Source: Acidobacteria subdivision 2 bacterium RH1 MAG20
Lineage (GTDB): Bacteria > Acidobacteriota > Terriglobia > Terriglobales > Acidobacteriaceae
Direction of reading: 5' to 3'
NCBI GenBank assembly: GCA_002197545.1
Contig: NFUO01000407.1
Location: 1 to 57,060, forward strand
Length of the DNA stretch: 57,060 bases
Part shown: in pieces, positions 18,046 to 25,711 of the stretch
How the letters are laid out: each line of letters starts with the position of its first letter
Position numbering within the stretch: the stretch's first letter is position 1
The notes under the pieces: generated by a model
Told to the model about the DNA's origin: nothing
What the model saw: only the letters and a program-made list of their open reading frames with translations
Database searches by the model: none
Translations under genes and position numbers: made by a program

Positions 18046-18071
18046 CCATGCAGCGCACAATCCGGCATCAT

Positions 18072-19121
18072 TCAGGCCAGAACATCCACCACCTGATACC
18101 CCTTGAGCTTCCCATCCGCAGTCAAAGTAAGATTCTCCGGACGGTATCCCGCCACGCCGTCCAATCGTATCTGCACCGTGTTGGCCATCACCGCATTGGC
18201 AGGAACCATCCGGTGTTCAGGAAAACCCCACGGAAATACCTTCCACTCATCATGCGCCGTCCCCAGCGCATTTTTCGGGTCGATCTTCAGGTACTTCGCC
18301 ATCGCCTCATCGTTGAACACGAGCCCGCACTGGATCGCGTTCTTCATCATCCAGCCCAAAGTAATCTCCGACAACGCGCAGTCATCGTAGCCTCCGCCGT
18401 CATCGCAGTGCACGCCGGAGAACCACACCTGCTGCACCTGCTCGTCATTGTCCCGCGGCGATCCATCCCCATTGGTCCACAGAGTAGGCTTAAACTGCGC
18501 GCGCCGCTCGTCGATGCAAACCGCATGGTAGGCACTCTGAACACAAGGATGCAGCGACGTGTCCAGGAAGCCATACTTCTGCTGATGCAACATGCTGAAC
18601 AGCAGTCCCGGCACCCCCAGCGACCCCACCGTGTCCCAAACCCCGATCATGCGCACCTTCGCCGGAGCCAGCTCATACTCCGCATGAAGGTCCGCCTTCA
18701 TGCTCGTCCGCAAAGCTGGATCGGTCTGCCGGTAAGCGGCAAAGATCTTCTGCACTGTCCTATTGTCGAAGTTCTTGTTGGGCACACCGAACCCTGCAAT
18801 CATCCCGCCCAGACTCCGCGCCGTATAAGCTCCCCGGCTGAATCCGAGGATGTAGATCTCATCTCCCGGGTCCCACACATAGGCCAGAAACTCGTACCCG
18901 TCCTGCACCTTCTGGAACAGCCCATCGCCCATGGCGCCCCCGGCCAGATGGTCGATCGGCGTCCCATCGGTCCCCACGCCGCTGTCGTAGTAGCGCATCT
19001 GATCGGGGGCCTCGGCAAGCGCGCAATAGAATTTGCGAACATTCGTATCATTCACAACGGCCCCAATACCATGAGAGGAATTCCACGTTCCATCGGCGCA
19101 AATGATGATCTTCTTGGCCAT
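18072..19121 (-). CDS. DUF2235 alpha/beta-hydrolase
   Basis: A 349-residue protein; the ATG at 19119-19121 has GGAG 6 bp upstream. It opens with the DUF2235 signature KKIIICADGTWN and NDTNVRKFYCAL, followed by YYDSGVGTDG and the nucleophile elbow GFSRGAYTARSLGGMI with the catalytic Ser in G-x-S-x-G. FSGVHCDDGGGY supplies a likely Asp and His region. This family contains the Tle1 phospholipase effectors of type VI secretion as well as many orphan cytoplasmic hydrolases. There are no VgrG, PAAR or immunity genes next to it, no signal peptide is seen, and the length is that of the catalytic core only. A stand-alone lipid or ester hydrolase is the safer reading. Confidence 0.8.
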   Translation of the reverse strand: MAKKIIICADGTWNSSHGIGAVVNDTNVRKFYCALAEAPDQMRYYDSGVGTDGTPIDHLAGGAMGDGLFQKVQDGYEFLAYVWDPGDEIYILGFSRGAYTARSLGGMIAGFGVPNKNFDNRTVQKIFAAYRQTDPALRTSMKADLHAEYELAPAKVRMIGVWDTVGSLGVPGLLFSMLHQQKYGFLDTSLHPCVQSAYHAVCIDERRAQFKPTLWTNGDGSPRDNDEQVQQVWFSGVHCDDGGGYDDCALSEITLGWMMKNAIQCGLVFNDEAMAKYLKIDPKNALGTAHDEWKVFPWGFPEHRMVPANAVMANTVQIRLDGVAGYRPENLTLTADGKLKGYQVVDVLA

Positions 19122-19201
19122 CACATTCTCCTGCTGCCAGGCTCTGGCAGCACAATCTTACCTCTCACCGAAGGCCCTAATTGAGATAAATTGACTGAAC
19201 G

Positions 19202-20305
19202 ATGACCCATAGCCACCGGCTTCTCAAAATCAGCGGCACTCTCGTCCTTCTCGCTCTATTAGGCGCAGCCAAACCATCCCACTGGCAGATAGGCCCCTTC
19301 ACCCGCCCAACCGGCGCTCCCGTCATCGCGCCTGATAAAGCCGCCGTCTTCAACGACCCAATCCAGAAGTCTGCTGTCCACTGGGAGGCGCTCCACACCT
19401 TCAACCCCGCAGCCATCGTTCGCGACGGAAAAATCGTTGTCCTCTACCGCGCCGAAGACGACACCGGCGCCATGCAGATCGGCCGGCACACGTCCCGCCT
19501 CGGCCTCGCCGCCAGCGACGACGGCGTGACCTTCACTCGCCTCCCTGAACCAGTCTTCTACCCAGCCGAAGACACGCAGAAATCCCGCGAATGGCCCGGA
19601 GGGGTAGAAGATCCCCGCGTAGTCGAAGCTCCAGACCACACCTATGTTCTCACCTACACTCAATGGAACCGCGTTACTTACTCCATCGGCATAGCCACCT
19701 CAAAGGACCTCCAGCACTGGACGAAATGCGGTCCTGCCTTCTTCGGCGCAGCCAACGGTAAACATGACACCCTCAAATACAAGTCCGGAGGCATCGTCAC
19801 TCAATTGGAAGGCGGTCGCCTCATCGCCGCAACGATCAACGGCAAATACTGGATGTACTGGGGAGAAGGCGCCATCCACCTGGCCACCTCCTCCGACCTC
19901 ATCCACTGGGCCCCTGTAGAAGATGCCACCGGCAGGCTTATCGAAGTCCTCACCAAGCGCCCCGGCCACTTCGACAGCGCCTTTCCCGAAACAGGTCCGC
20001 CCCCCGTCCTCACCCAGGCGGGCATCATCGTCCTCTACAACGGTAAAAATGACCCCGTCCAGGGCGATCCCACCCTCGGCGCCAACGCCTACGCCGCTGG
20101 CGAGGCCCTCTTCGACGCCCACGACCCAGGCCACCTCATAGCTCGCACCGAAGCCCCTGTACTCAAACCTGAGAAAGCCTATGAAAAAACGGGCCAATAC
20201 ATTGCTGGAACCACCTTCGCCGAAGGCCTCGTCCGCTTCCACAACAGATGGTTCCTCTACTACGGCTGCGCAGACTCCGCCGTCGGCGTAGTCACCACCC
20301 CTTGA
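19202..20305 (+). CDS. exported GH130-like glycosidase/phosphorylase
   Basis: A 367-residue five-bladed propeller protein with an N-terminal signal segment (LLKISGTLVLLALLGAAK). Key phrases are HTFNPAAIVRDGKIVVLYRAED, GGVEDPRVVEAPDHTYVL and YYGCADSAVGVV. These correspond to the N-P-A, E-D-P-R and Y-G-x-A-D landmarks of GH130 (beta-mannoside phosphorylases and hydrolases). A secreted location favours hydrolysis over phosphorolysis, since phosphate-dependent members are usually cytoplasmic. The start is an ATG 8 bp after an in-frame-free AT-rich run, with no good ribosome-binding site, so it could be off by a few codons. It is divergent from the DUF2235 gene. Confidence 0.75.
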   Translation: MTHSHRLLKISGTLVLLALLGAAKPSHWQIGPFTRPTGAPVIAPDKAAVFNDPIQKSAVHWEALHTFNPAAIVRDGKIVVLYRAEDDTGAMQIGRHTSRLGLAASDDGVTFTRLPEPVFYPAEDTQKSREWPGGVEDPRVVEAPDHTYVLTYTQWNRVTYSIGIATSKDLQHWTKCGPAFFGAANGKHDTLKYKSGGIVTQLEGGRLIAATINGKYWMYWGEGAIHLATSSDLIHWAPVEDATGRLIEVLTKRPGHFDSAFPETGPPPVLTQAGIIVLYNGKNDPVQGDPTLGANAYAAGEALFDAHDPGHLIARTEAPVLKPEKAYEKTGQYIAGTTFAEGLVRFHNRWFLYYGCADSAVGVVTTP

Positions 20306-20539
20306 ATCTGATCCTCCACTCGCCCACGGAGCAGAAGCCAATGCCAATCAGCCGCGAAGAAACAACTCTGAAAATAGACTTTTATTCTTCAGCAAAACTC
20401 GTCGTCACAACCAAAACTAGTCACAGTTTCCATCGTGAGGGGTGCACTGTTCAGGCCTGAGCATTTTCTTTTGTTTGTCCTTCTTTACCGTAAATATCTT
20501 CAGTAAAATCAATTATTTCCGCTCCAGTCAAATCCGCCC
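20306..20539. other. gene-free stretch downstream of the GH130-like gene
   Basis: No gene or clear terminator was recognised between the GH130-like stop codon and the putative promoter at 20540. Confidence 0.4.
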
Positions 20540-20574
20540 TTGACTCCACCTCTCTTTCGCTTTACTTTAAAGAA

Positions 20575-20695
20575 GTGGCAAGACTCCCTTCGGGTTGAGT
20601 CAGTCATAACGAAGTCCACCCACTTCGTTGCTTTACCGGAATACCCACGCAACAGCCCCCACCGCGCTGCGTGGGTTTCCTTTTTAACCTTCGCT
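20575..20695 (+). ncRNA. candidate small structured RNA
   Basis: A possible promoter (TTGACT at 20540-20545, 17-bp spacer, TACTTT at 20563-20568) precedes ~115 nt that fold into three hairpins: GACTC...GAGTC around 20584-20605, a perfect AACGAAGT/ACTTCGTT near 20610-20631, and CCCACGCA...TGCGTGGG followed by TTTCCTTTTT. The last is an intrinsic terminator. No ORF fits. It may be an independent sRNA or a leader element for the YeiH region; I do not recognise a known family. Confidence 0.4.
20645..20688 (+). terminator. intrinsic terminator ending the candidate sRNA
   Basis: CCCACGCA and TGCGTGGG form an 8-bp stem, with TTTCCTTTTT after it. It insulates the next promoter at 20722. Confidence 0.65.
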
Positions 20696-20721
20696 AAGCC
20701 ACACATTCTCTTCAGCGAAAC

Positions 20722-20756
20722 TTGACTCAAACCCCCAAACCATCTAACCTCACTTC
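20722..20756 (+). promoter_or_regulatory. putative promoter of Cys-rich leader ORF (leaderless start)
   Basis: TTGACT (20722-20727), 17-bp spacer, TAACCT (20745-20750). The expected transcription start 6-8 bp further on falls on the ATG at 20757. No ribosome-binding site is present before that ATG. Together this points to a leaderless mRNA. Confidence 0.45.
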
Positions 20757-20849
20757 ATGGGATTGATGCACATCGCAGCTTGTACCTGTTGCCTCTGTTG
20801 TATGGGCGACGGCTGCTGCGTTGGATCTTCCCCTACCCTGAGCGAATAG
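20757..20849 (+). CDS. Cys-rich leader peptide ORF
   Basis: A 30-codon ORF (ATG 20757, TAG 20847-20849) with seven Cys codons at 20781, 20787, 20790, 20796, 20799, 20814 and 20817, giving the dense run CTCCLCCMGDGCC. It has no Shine-Dalgarno sequence but starts where transcription should begin. A 9-bp stem (CTGAGC-GAA with TTCAGCTTAG, 20838-20866) overlaps its stop codon and an intrinsic terminator follows at 20877-20922. Below that lie a small membrane protein and a YeiH-type sulfate exporter. The arrangement matches leader-peptide attenuation, with ribosome stalling at Cys codons as the sensor. A metal-binding peptide such as a mini-metallothionein is the alternative. Confidence 0.6.
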   Translation: MGLMHIAACTCCLCCMGDGCCVGSSPTLSE

Positions 20850-20876
20850 TACAAATTTCAGCTTAGACACTTCAGG

Positions 20877-20922
20877 AACCCACGTATCAGCGTAGATCGC
20901 GATACGTGGGTTTTTCTTTTTC
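20877..20922 (+). terminator. attenuator: intrinsic terminator in YeiH leader
   Basis: Perfect 12-bp stem AACCCACGTATC (20877-20888) and GATACGTGGGTT (20901-20912), an inner GCG/CGC pair in the loop, then TTTTTCTTTTT. It stands between the Cys-rich ORF and the two genes it would control, with no other gene to terminate nearby. This is what makes it an attenuator candidate rather than an end-of-operon signal. Confidence 0.75.
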
Positions 20923-20947
20923 CGAACAAAATGCAGGAGGCTTTATC

Positions 20948-21091
20948 ATGGCAATCTCTCAAGACCGCACTTCAGTCAAGCCCCACGCCGCAAGCCGGCT
21001 GTCTATCAATGTCGATCTCATCGCCGTCACCATTGCCCTCGCCCTCGCCGCTCTCATTCGCTTCAATCTCCTTCCCTCCATTCCTTTCTAA
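20948..21091 (+). CDS. 47-residue single-helix membrane protein
   Basis: The start ATG at 20948 has a strong GCAGGAGG 7 bp upstream; longer in-frame extensions would begin inside the terminator hairpin and are rejected. The N-terminal half is polar (MAISQDRTSVKPHAASRL), and the second half is a single membrane helix (LIAVTIALALAALIRFNLL). It ends 45 bp before the YeiH gene and is clearly in the same transcript. The function is unknown; a small subunit or stabiliser of the exporter is inferred from position. Confidence 0.65.
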   Translation: MAISQDRTSVKPHAASRLSINVDLIAVTIALALAALIRFNLLPSIPF

Positions 21092-21136
21092 ATTTCTGTT
21101 CCCAAGCCTCTGAACCTCCAAGCTCGCAGCCCGAAA

Positions 21137-22240
21137 ATGTCAGCCCACACCCACACTCTACCCAACCCGACTGCCAGTCCGGCCTCTTCCCTTGCCACGC
21201 GTTTCGTCAGAACGATCCCCGGCATGGCGCTGCTCTTCGGTGTTGGCCTTCTGGGCAAAGTCTTCGAACACACCATCGCCATTCTCCATGCCCAACATCC
21301 TGCATGGCCTCTTCCGCACATCGAGTACGTTCTCTGGGCCATCATCCTCGGCCTCGTCATCGGCAACACCTTCGGCGTCGCCCGCATCTTCCAGCCCGGC
21401 GTAGCCACCTACGAGCTTTGGCTCAAGCTCGGTATCGTCCTCATCGGCGCCCGCTTCCTCATGCAGGACCTTTTCCATATCGGCGGCATGACGCTCGTTC
21501 TCGTCGCCATCGAGCTTGTCCTCTCGCTCTCCGTCATGACGCTGCTCGGGCGCATCTTCAAGCTCCCACCCAAACTCACCAGCCTGCTCGCCATCGGCAG
21601 CAGCATCTGCGGAGTGACCGCTATCATGGCCACGCAGGGAGCCATCGACTCCAGCGAAGAGGACACCTCCACCGCCATGGCCGCCATCCTCACTCTCGGC
21701 GCCATCGCTCTCTTCACCTTTCCCGCCATCGGCCACGCTCTTCACATGAGCCAGCAGTCCTACGGCATCTGGGCCGGCCTCGCAGTAGACAACACCGCCG
21801 AAGCCACCGTCACCGGGGCCATCTACGGCGATGCCGCCGGGCGCTTCGCCGTCCTCTCCAAAACGGCGCGCTCATCCTTCCTCGGCTTCGTCGTCCTCGG
21901 CTACGCCGTCTACTGGGCGTCCAAAGGGCAGGCCGCCGCAGTCGAGAACAAGGCCCTCTTCCTCTGGCAGAAGTTCCCCAAGTTCGTCCTTGGCTTCATC
22001 GCCATCTCTGTCCTCGCGACCGCCGGATTCTTCACTCACGGCCAGCTCGATAGCCTCTCCAATCTCTCGCGCTGGGCCTTTCTGCCTGCCTTCGCCGGGG
22101 TAGGCGTCCGCACCAACCTGAGAGACCTGGTCGGCCAGGGCTGGCGTCCTCTCATCGTCGGCATCCTTGGCGAAATCTTCATCGCCCTCGTTACCCTCGG
22201 TCTCGTTTATTGGAGCTTCAACCACGGAGCCGGTAGATGA
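21137..22240 (+). CDS. yeiH: YeiH-type putative sulfate exporter family membrane protein
   Basis: A 367-residue polytopic membrane protein with about ten hydrophobic segments. Landmarks of the YeiH family (PF03601) include FGVARIFQPGVATYELWLKLGIVLIGARF, the short stretch GSSICGVTAIMATQGAI with its conserved Cys, and VDNTAEATVTGAIYGDAAG. The family is linked to export of sulfate or sulfite and, in relatives, to sulfonate and sulfite stress. The gene lies behind the Cys-rich leader and attenuator, so control by cysteine supply would make physiological sense. No good ribosome-binding site precedes the ATG, and translation may be coupled to the 47-residue ORF. Confidence 0.85.
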   Translation: MSAHTHTLPNPTASPASSLATRFVRTIPGMALLFGVGLLGKVFEHTIAILHAQHPAWPLPHIEYVLWAIILGLVIGNTFGVARIFQPGVATYELWLKLGIVLIGARFLMQDLFHIGGMTLVLVAIELVLSLSVMTLLGRIFKLPPKLTSLLAIGSSICGVTAIMATQGAIDSSEEDTSTAMAAILTLGAIALFTFPAIGHALHMSQQSYGIWAGLAVDNTAEATVTGAIYGDAAGRFAVLSKTARSSFLGFVVLGYAVYWASKGQAAAVENKALFLWQKFPKFVLGFIAISVLATAGFFTHGQLDSLSNLSRWAFLPAFAGVGVRTNLRDLVGQGWRPLIVGILGEIFIALVTLGLVYWSFNHGAGR

Positions 22241-22490
22241 CAACCAACCAGCATACCCGCAACTACATGCACTTCACCGTTCATGGACGCAACTCCGGGT
22301 GCCCCATCGATCGCAGCTTCATCGCACGGGACGGGATGTAAACCCTCGCCCGGCACAGTCCCTCCCAAGCTCTTATTGCACTTAGGTTTGCCGCTTTGGT
22401 TGCCGAACGGTTCGCTGTCAATGGTCACATTGAAGAGCTTGATAGATTCTTTGGAAGTGGCGGCTGAAAGGCCTTATGGGAAGGTCATAT

Positions 22491-22718
22491 CTACTGTGGG
22501 CATTTAACCCAGATGATGTGCGTAATTTTGTTCGACTTACCATTTTCACTCACGGTTTTGATGTGCTGGAACTCGCAAGTCCGCTTATCACCCGAGTCTT
22601 TGCATTGCCCGGTAGGTTGCATCTGGCTCCCGTCATATGGACAAGAGACTGAAAACGGACAATCGGCATGGAGCGATATGGCGGAAAAGAAAAAAGCCAG
22701 CAAAAATAGTTTTCTCAT
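22491..22718 (-). CDS. small secreted Cys-containing protein
   Basis: A 75-residue protein with an 18-residue signal peptide (MRKLFLLAFFFSAISLHA). Five Cys residues in the mature part (DCPF, SCPY, QCKD, TCEF, KCPQ) suggest disulfides in the periplasm. The ribosome-binding site is weak. The composition is protein-like and no alternative frame here is better. I do not recognise a family. The 250 bp between it and yeiH hold no gene I can support. Confidence 0.5.
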   Translation of the reverse strand: MRKLFLLAFFFSAISLHADCPFSVSCPYDGSQMQPTGQCKDSGDKRTCEFQHIKTVSENGKSNKITHIIWVKCPQ

Positions 22719-22880
22719 AGCTTAAAACCTATCACTTACGAACTAGCCGAGGCACCGGGGGTAGCCTCGAAGGTCCCAGGTAGATTTCGTTCCCCGCGGG
22801 TATCATCGCCACCACCGCATGTCTTTCCTCCTCCAAAACTTTTCACAAACCACAAACCCGTAAACTAACTCAAGCGCTCC

Positions 22881-24563
22881 ATGCCCTTTGAAACCCCCAA
22901 TACCGGCCCGGCGACTCCCCCATCGGAAAACCCCAGCGGCTTCGCCCCTCTCCGCATTCCGCTCTTCCGCGACCGCTGGATCGCCAGCACCATTTCCTCT
23001 ATCGGCACCTGGATGCAGGACACCGCGGGCACCTGGTTCATGACCTCGCTCACCGCCTCCCCTCTGCTCATCGCCCTGATGCAGACCGCGGCCAGCCTCC
23101 CTGTTCTCCTCCTCGGCCTCCTAGCCGGGGCTACAGCCGACATCTTCGACCGCCGCAAGCTCCTCATCTTCTGGCAGGCCTGGATGCTCGGCTCTGTCAG
23201 CCTGCTCGCTATCCTCACCTTCCTCGGCTACGTCTCTCCCTGGACGCTGCTCGCGCTCACCTTCATGCTCAACATCGGCTCTGCCATGAACAACCCCGCG
23301 TGGCAGGCCATCATTCCCGAACTCGTTCCTCGCGAACTGATCCCCGACACCGTCTCCATCAACTCCGCCGGCAACAATCTCGCCCGCGCCGTCGGCCCCG
23401 CGCTTGGTGGCCTTATGGTCGCAGCCTTCAAACGCATCGATACCGGCGCCGGTTCCGTCTTCCTGCTCAATGCAGTCTCCTACGCCGCCGTCATCTGGGT
23501 TCTCGTCAACTGGAAGCGCATCCCCCTCTTCAAATCCACTCTGCCTTCCGAACGCATCGCCGCCTCTATTCGCTCCGGCCTTCGCTACGTCCGCTACTCT
23601 CCCGACCTCCGCTCCTCTCTCGTCCGCACCTTCACCTTCGCCTTTTTTCTCTCTGCCATATGGGCCTTGCTCGCCGTCGTCGCCAGCCATGTTCTTCATC
23701 AGGGAGCCCTCGGCTATGGCATCCTCAACGGTTCTCTCGGCCTGGGAGCGCTTGCCGGAGCCACCGCCCTCCCTCGCATCCGCCGCCGTTTCTCCGCCGA
23801 CCAGATTATCGCCGCCGCCACCCTCTACAACGTTGTCACCCTGCTTATCCTCGCCTTCGCACACATCCCGGCACTCATCATCGTCGCCCTCATCCTCTCC
23901 GGCTTCGCCTGGACCAGCACCCTGTCCACCCTCAACACCTCCGTCCAACTCGCCGTCCCCGCCTGGGTCCAGGCCCGCGCCCTCGGCACTTACCTCATGA
24001 CCTTTCAGGGAGGCATGGCACTCGGCTCCGTCCTCTGGGGCGCACTCGCCGAGCACACCTCCACCCCAATCTCCCTCGCTACGGCCGCCGCCGGACTCGT
24101 CCTCACTCTCCCCATCGTCCACCGCTTCCATATCCTGCAAGGCCCCGTCCCCGACCACACTCCCTACCAGTGGAAGCGTCCCGCTCCTCAGCCCATTCCC
24201 TTTCCCACTATGGACTCCGAACCTGCCGACGATCTCAACTACGCCGGTCCCGTCCGCATCTCTGTTGACTACCGCATTCCAGCCGAAAACTATGCCGAAT
24301 TCACCCAGGTCATCCACGAACTGCGCGGCGTCCGCTTCCGCGACGGCGCCATTCGCTGGGGCATCTACCGCGATGCCATTGATCCCGAACACCTCAACGA
24401 GACCTTCGTCATGGAATCCTGGCTTGATTACCTACGCTCACGTGAGCGGGTCACTGCCGCCGATCAACAGATCAACGAACGCGTTCGCGCCCTTCACTCT
24501 GGAGCTGAACCACCCAAAACCTCCCACCAGATCTACGCCAAAGAGATCACCCACCCCTTTTGA
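22881..24563 (+). CDS. MFS exporter (EntS/MFS_3 type) with C-terminal ABM-like domain
   Basis: A 560-residue protein. Residues about 20-420 form an MFS transporter: RDRWIASTISSIGTWMQDTA at the first helix, the loop motif ATADIFDRRKLL between helices 2 and 3, then MNNPAWQAIIPELVPRELI and NSAGNNLARAVGPALGG, all standard for the MFS_3/EntS group. Residues about 455-545 (VDYRIPAENYAEFTQVIHEL to FVMESWLDYLRSRERVT) resemble an antibiotic-biosynthesis-monooxygenase/dimeric alpha-beta-barrel domain, an architecture recorded in part of this family. The exported compound is unknown. No regulator is adjacent. Confidence 0.85.
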   Translation: MPFETPNTGPATPPSENPSGFAPLRIPLFRDRWIASTISSIGTWMQDTAGTWFMTSLTASPLLIALMQTAASLPVLLLGLLAGATADIFDRRKLLIFWQAWMLGSVSLLAILTFLGYVSPWTLLALTFMLNIGSAMNNPAWQAIIPELVPRELIPDTVSINSAGNNLARAVGPALGGLMVAAFKRIDTGAGSVFLLNAVSYAAVIWVLVNWKRIPLFKSTLPSERIAASIRSGLRYVRYSPDLRSSLVRTFTFAFFLSAIWALLAVVASHVLHQGALGYGILNGSLGLGALAGATALPRIRRRFSADQIIAAATLYNVVTLLILAFAHIPALIIVALILSGFAWTSTLSTLNTSVQLAVPAWVQARALGTYLMTFQGGMALGSVLWGALAEHTSTPISLATAAAGLVLTLPIVHRFHILQGPVPDHTPYQWKRPAPQPIPFPTMDSEPADDLNYAGPVRISVDYRIPAENYAEFTQVIHELRGVRFRDGAIRWGIYRDAIDPEHLNETFVMESWLDYLRSRERVTAADQQINERVRALHSGAEPPKTSHQIYAKEITHPF

Positions 24564-24753
24564 CCTATCTTTCTTCTTGCCCAAAGATAGATACCTTTTT
24601 TCTCCGTCGCGTAACACAATGCGAAGAGCAATTCTCAAATACCCTGCAAAATTTTGCATGGTTCTCATCCCACAAAATCGGAAGCCTCGAAGATCATCCC
24701 TCTAAACAACTGAAAATAATATGTTTATTCAGTTCAAGTCTCCATTGCGGAAA

Positions 24754-24769
24754 TGGCTACGAACATGCT
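24754..24769 (+). promoter_or_regulatory. sigma-54-like promoter of PEP-CTERM gene
   Basis: TGGC-TACGAACA-TGCT gives the GG-N10-GC spacing (GG 24755-24756, GC 24767-24768) of -24/-12 promoters, 75 bp before the ATG. A matching element precedes the other PEP-CTERM gene in this window. Confidence 0.4.
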
Positions 24770-24842
24770 TCATCCTGAGTGCATCAGGGACCTAAAAAAC
24801 CCCACTAAATTCACAAGTTTCTTTTACCTATAAGAGGCATCG

Positions 24843-25475
24843 ATGAAACTCAAAACTCGCATCCTGTTCGCCATCCCTTGCCTGGCAGCTTTCATCGCTG
24901 TCACAGGCAGCGCCCACGCCACCACCATCAGCGGTACCGTTTGGACCAATCAAGCTCCCTATACTGGCGCTCCTCTTGGGCCACCCTCAGGGTCTCCGGC
25001 AGCTACCTTCGACATAGACGGCATTAATTTCAACTCCAATGGAGCGACGTCCTATACGATCGGCAGTTTCCTCACCTCAGGTGGCAATATCGTCTCCAAT
25101 GAGTCGGCCGGTTATGCAGGCGTCGCCGGTGGTACTCTCAACAACACTATCTTTGACTTCCAGGGAACAACGTTCCTGACCGCCGGCACCTATACCGTCA
25201 CCCACGACGACGGTGCCTACCTCTTCCTCGACGGTGGAAGTTCCAATGTACTCACACCCTTCAATTCGGGCACACCTACCTCTGCGGAAGATTCGTACTT
25301 TACCATATCGACCGCCGGCACCTATACCTATGACCTTCAATACACTGAAGTCAATGAGTCACCCGGTGTTCTCGATGCGCCCTTTGCTACAACTCCTGAA
25401 CCCAGCAGCTTCGTTCTGCTCGGCAGCGGCCTTCTCGGCGTCGCCGGTCTAGTCCGTCGCCGCATGGGCGTCTAG
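24843..25475 (+). CDS. PEP-CTERM domain protein
   Basis: A 210-residue exported protein with AAGAGG just before the ATG. There is a signal peptide (LFAIPCLAAFIAVTGSAHA, about residues 8-27), a beta-rich body with TFLTAGTYTVTHDDGAYLF, which recalls PA14-like modules, and a C-terminal sorting signal TPEPSSFVLLGSGLLGVAG followed by VRRR. PEP-CTERM proteins are processed by exosortase and linked to extracellular polymer production. No exosortase gene is in the window. A strong terminator follows at 25516-25576. Confidence 0.85.
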   Translation: MKLKTRILFAIPCLAAFIAVTGSAHATTISGTVWTNQAPYTGAPLGPPSGSPAATFDIDGINFNSNGATSYTIGSFLTSGGNIVSNESAGYAGVAGGTLNNTIFDFQGTTFLTAGTYTVTHDDGAYLFLDGGSSNVLTPFNSGTPTSAEDSYFTISTAGTYTYDLQYTEVNESPGVLDAPFATTPEPSSFVLLGSGLLGVAGLVRRRMGV

Positions 25476-25515
25476 TTCCAGGCATCTGGAAAGAACTTCG
25501 CATCACAGTTGAACT

Positions 25516-25576
25516 AAACGGCAGAGAAGTCAGGTAGGAACAACCTCCTCCTTGAACTCTCTGCCGTTTGTTTTTA
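25516..25576 (+). terminator. intrinsic terminator after PEP-CTERM gene
   Basis: Perfect 12-bp stem AAACGGCAGAGA (25516-25527) and TCTCTGCCGTTT (25558-25569) with a ~30-nt loop, then GTTTTT. Confidence 0.75.
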
Positions 25577-25662
25577 ACTTCCAGTTCAATACTTAAATGA
25601 TTGGACCAACATGCACCAACATACTCAGGGAAGCAGGCAACTGCCAAAGCACGCAGACAAAC

Positions 25663-25690
25663 AAAAACCCCACCTCGCAAGAGGTGGGGT
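25663..25690 (-). terminator. intrinsic terminator after 2-oxoglutarate dehydrogenase gene
   Basis: ACCCCACCTC-GCAA-GAGGTGGGGT (25667-25690), followed on the minus strand by TTTTTGT. It is placed 22 bp past the stop codon. Confidence 0.85.
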
Positions 25691-25711
25691 AGGTAATCAG
25701 AAAGAAGAAAG

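Larger units (their letters stand above)
17644..18071. other. gene-free stretch with repeat B
   Basis: About 430 bp between the TetR start and the end of the DUF2235 gene. It holds the TetR promoter region near 17645-17700 and the second copy of the ~150-bp repeat (17900-18045). Nothing else was recognised. Confidence 0.5.

Noticed and set aside
22241..22490. Overlapping short frames on both strands after yeiH
   Set aside because: None has a ribosome-binding site, signal or recognisable motif, and they overlap each other.
23121..24392. 423-codon minus-strand open frame
   Set aside because: Antisense to the MFS exporter. It is full of Gly/Glu/Asp runs and has no domain or ribosome-binding site.
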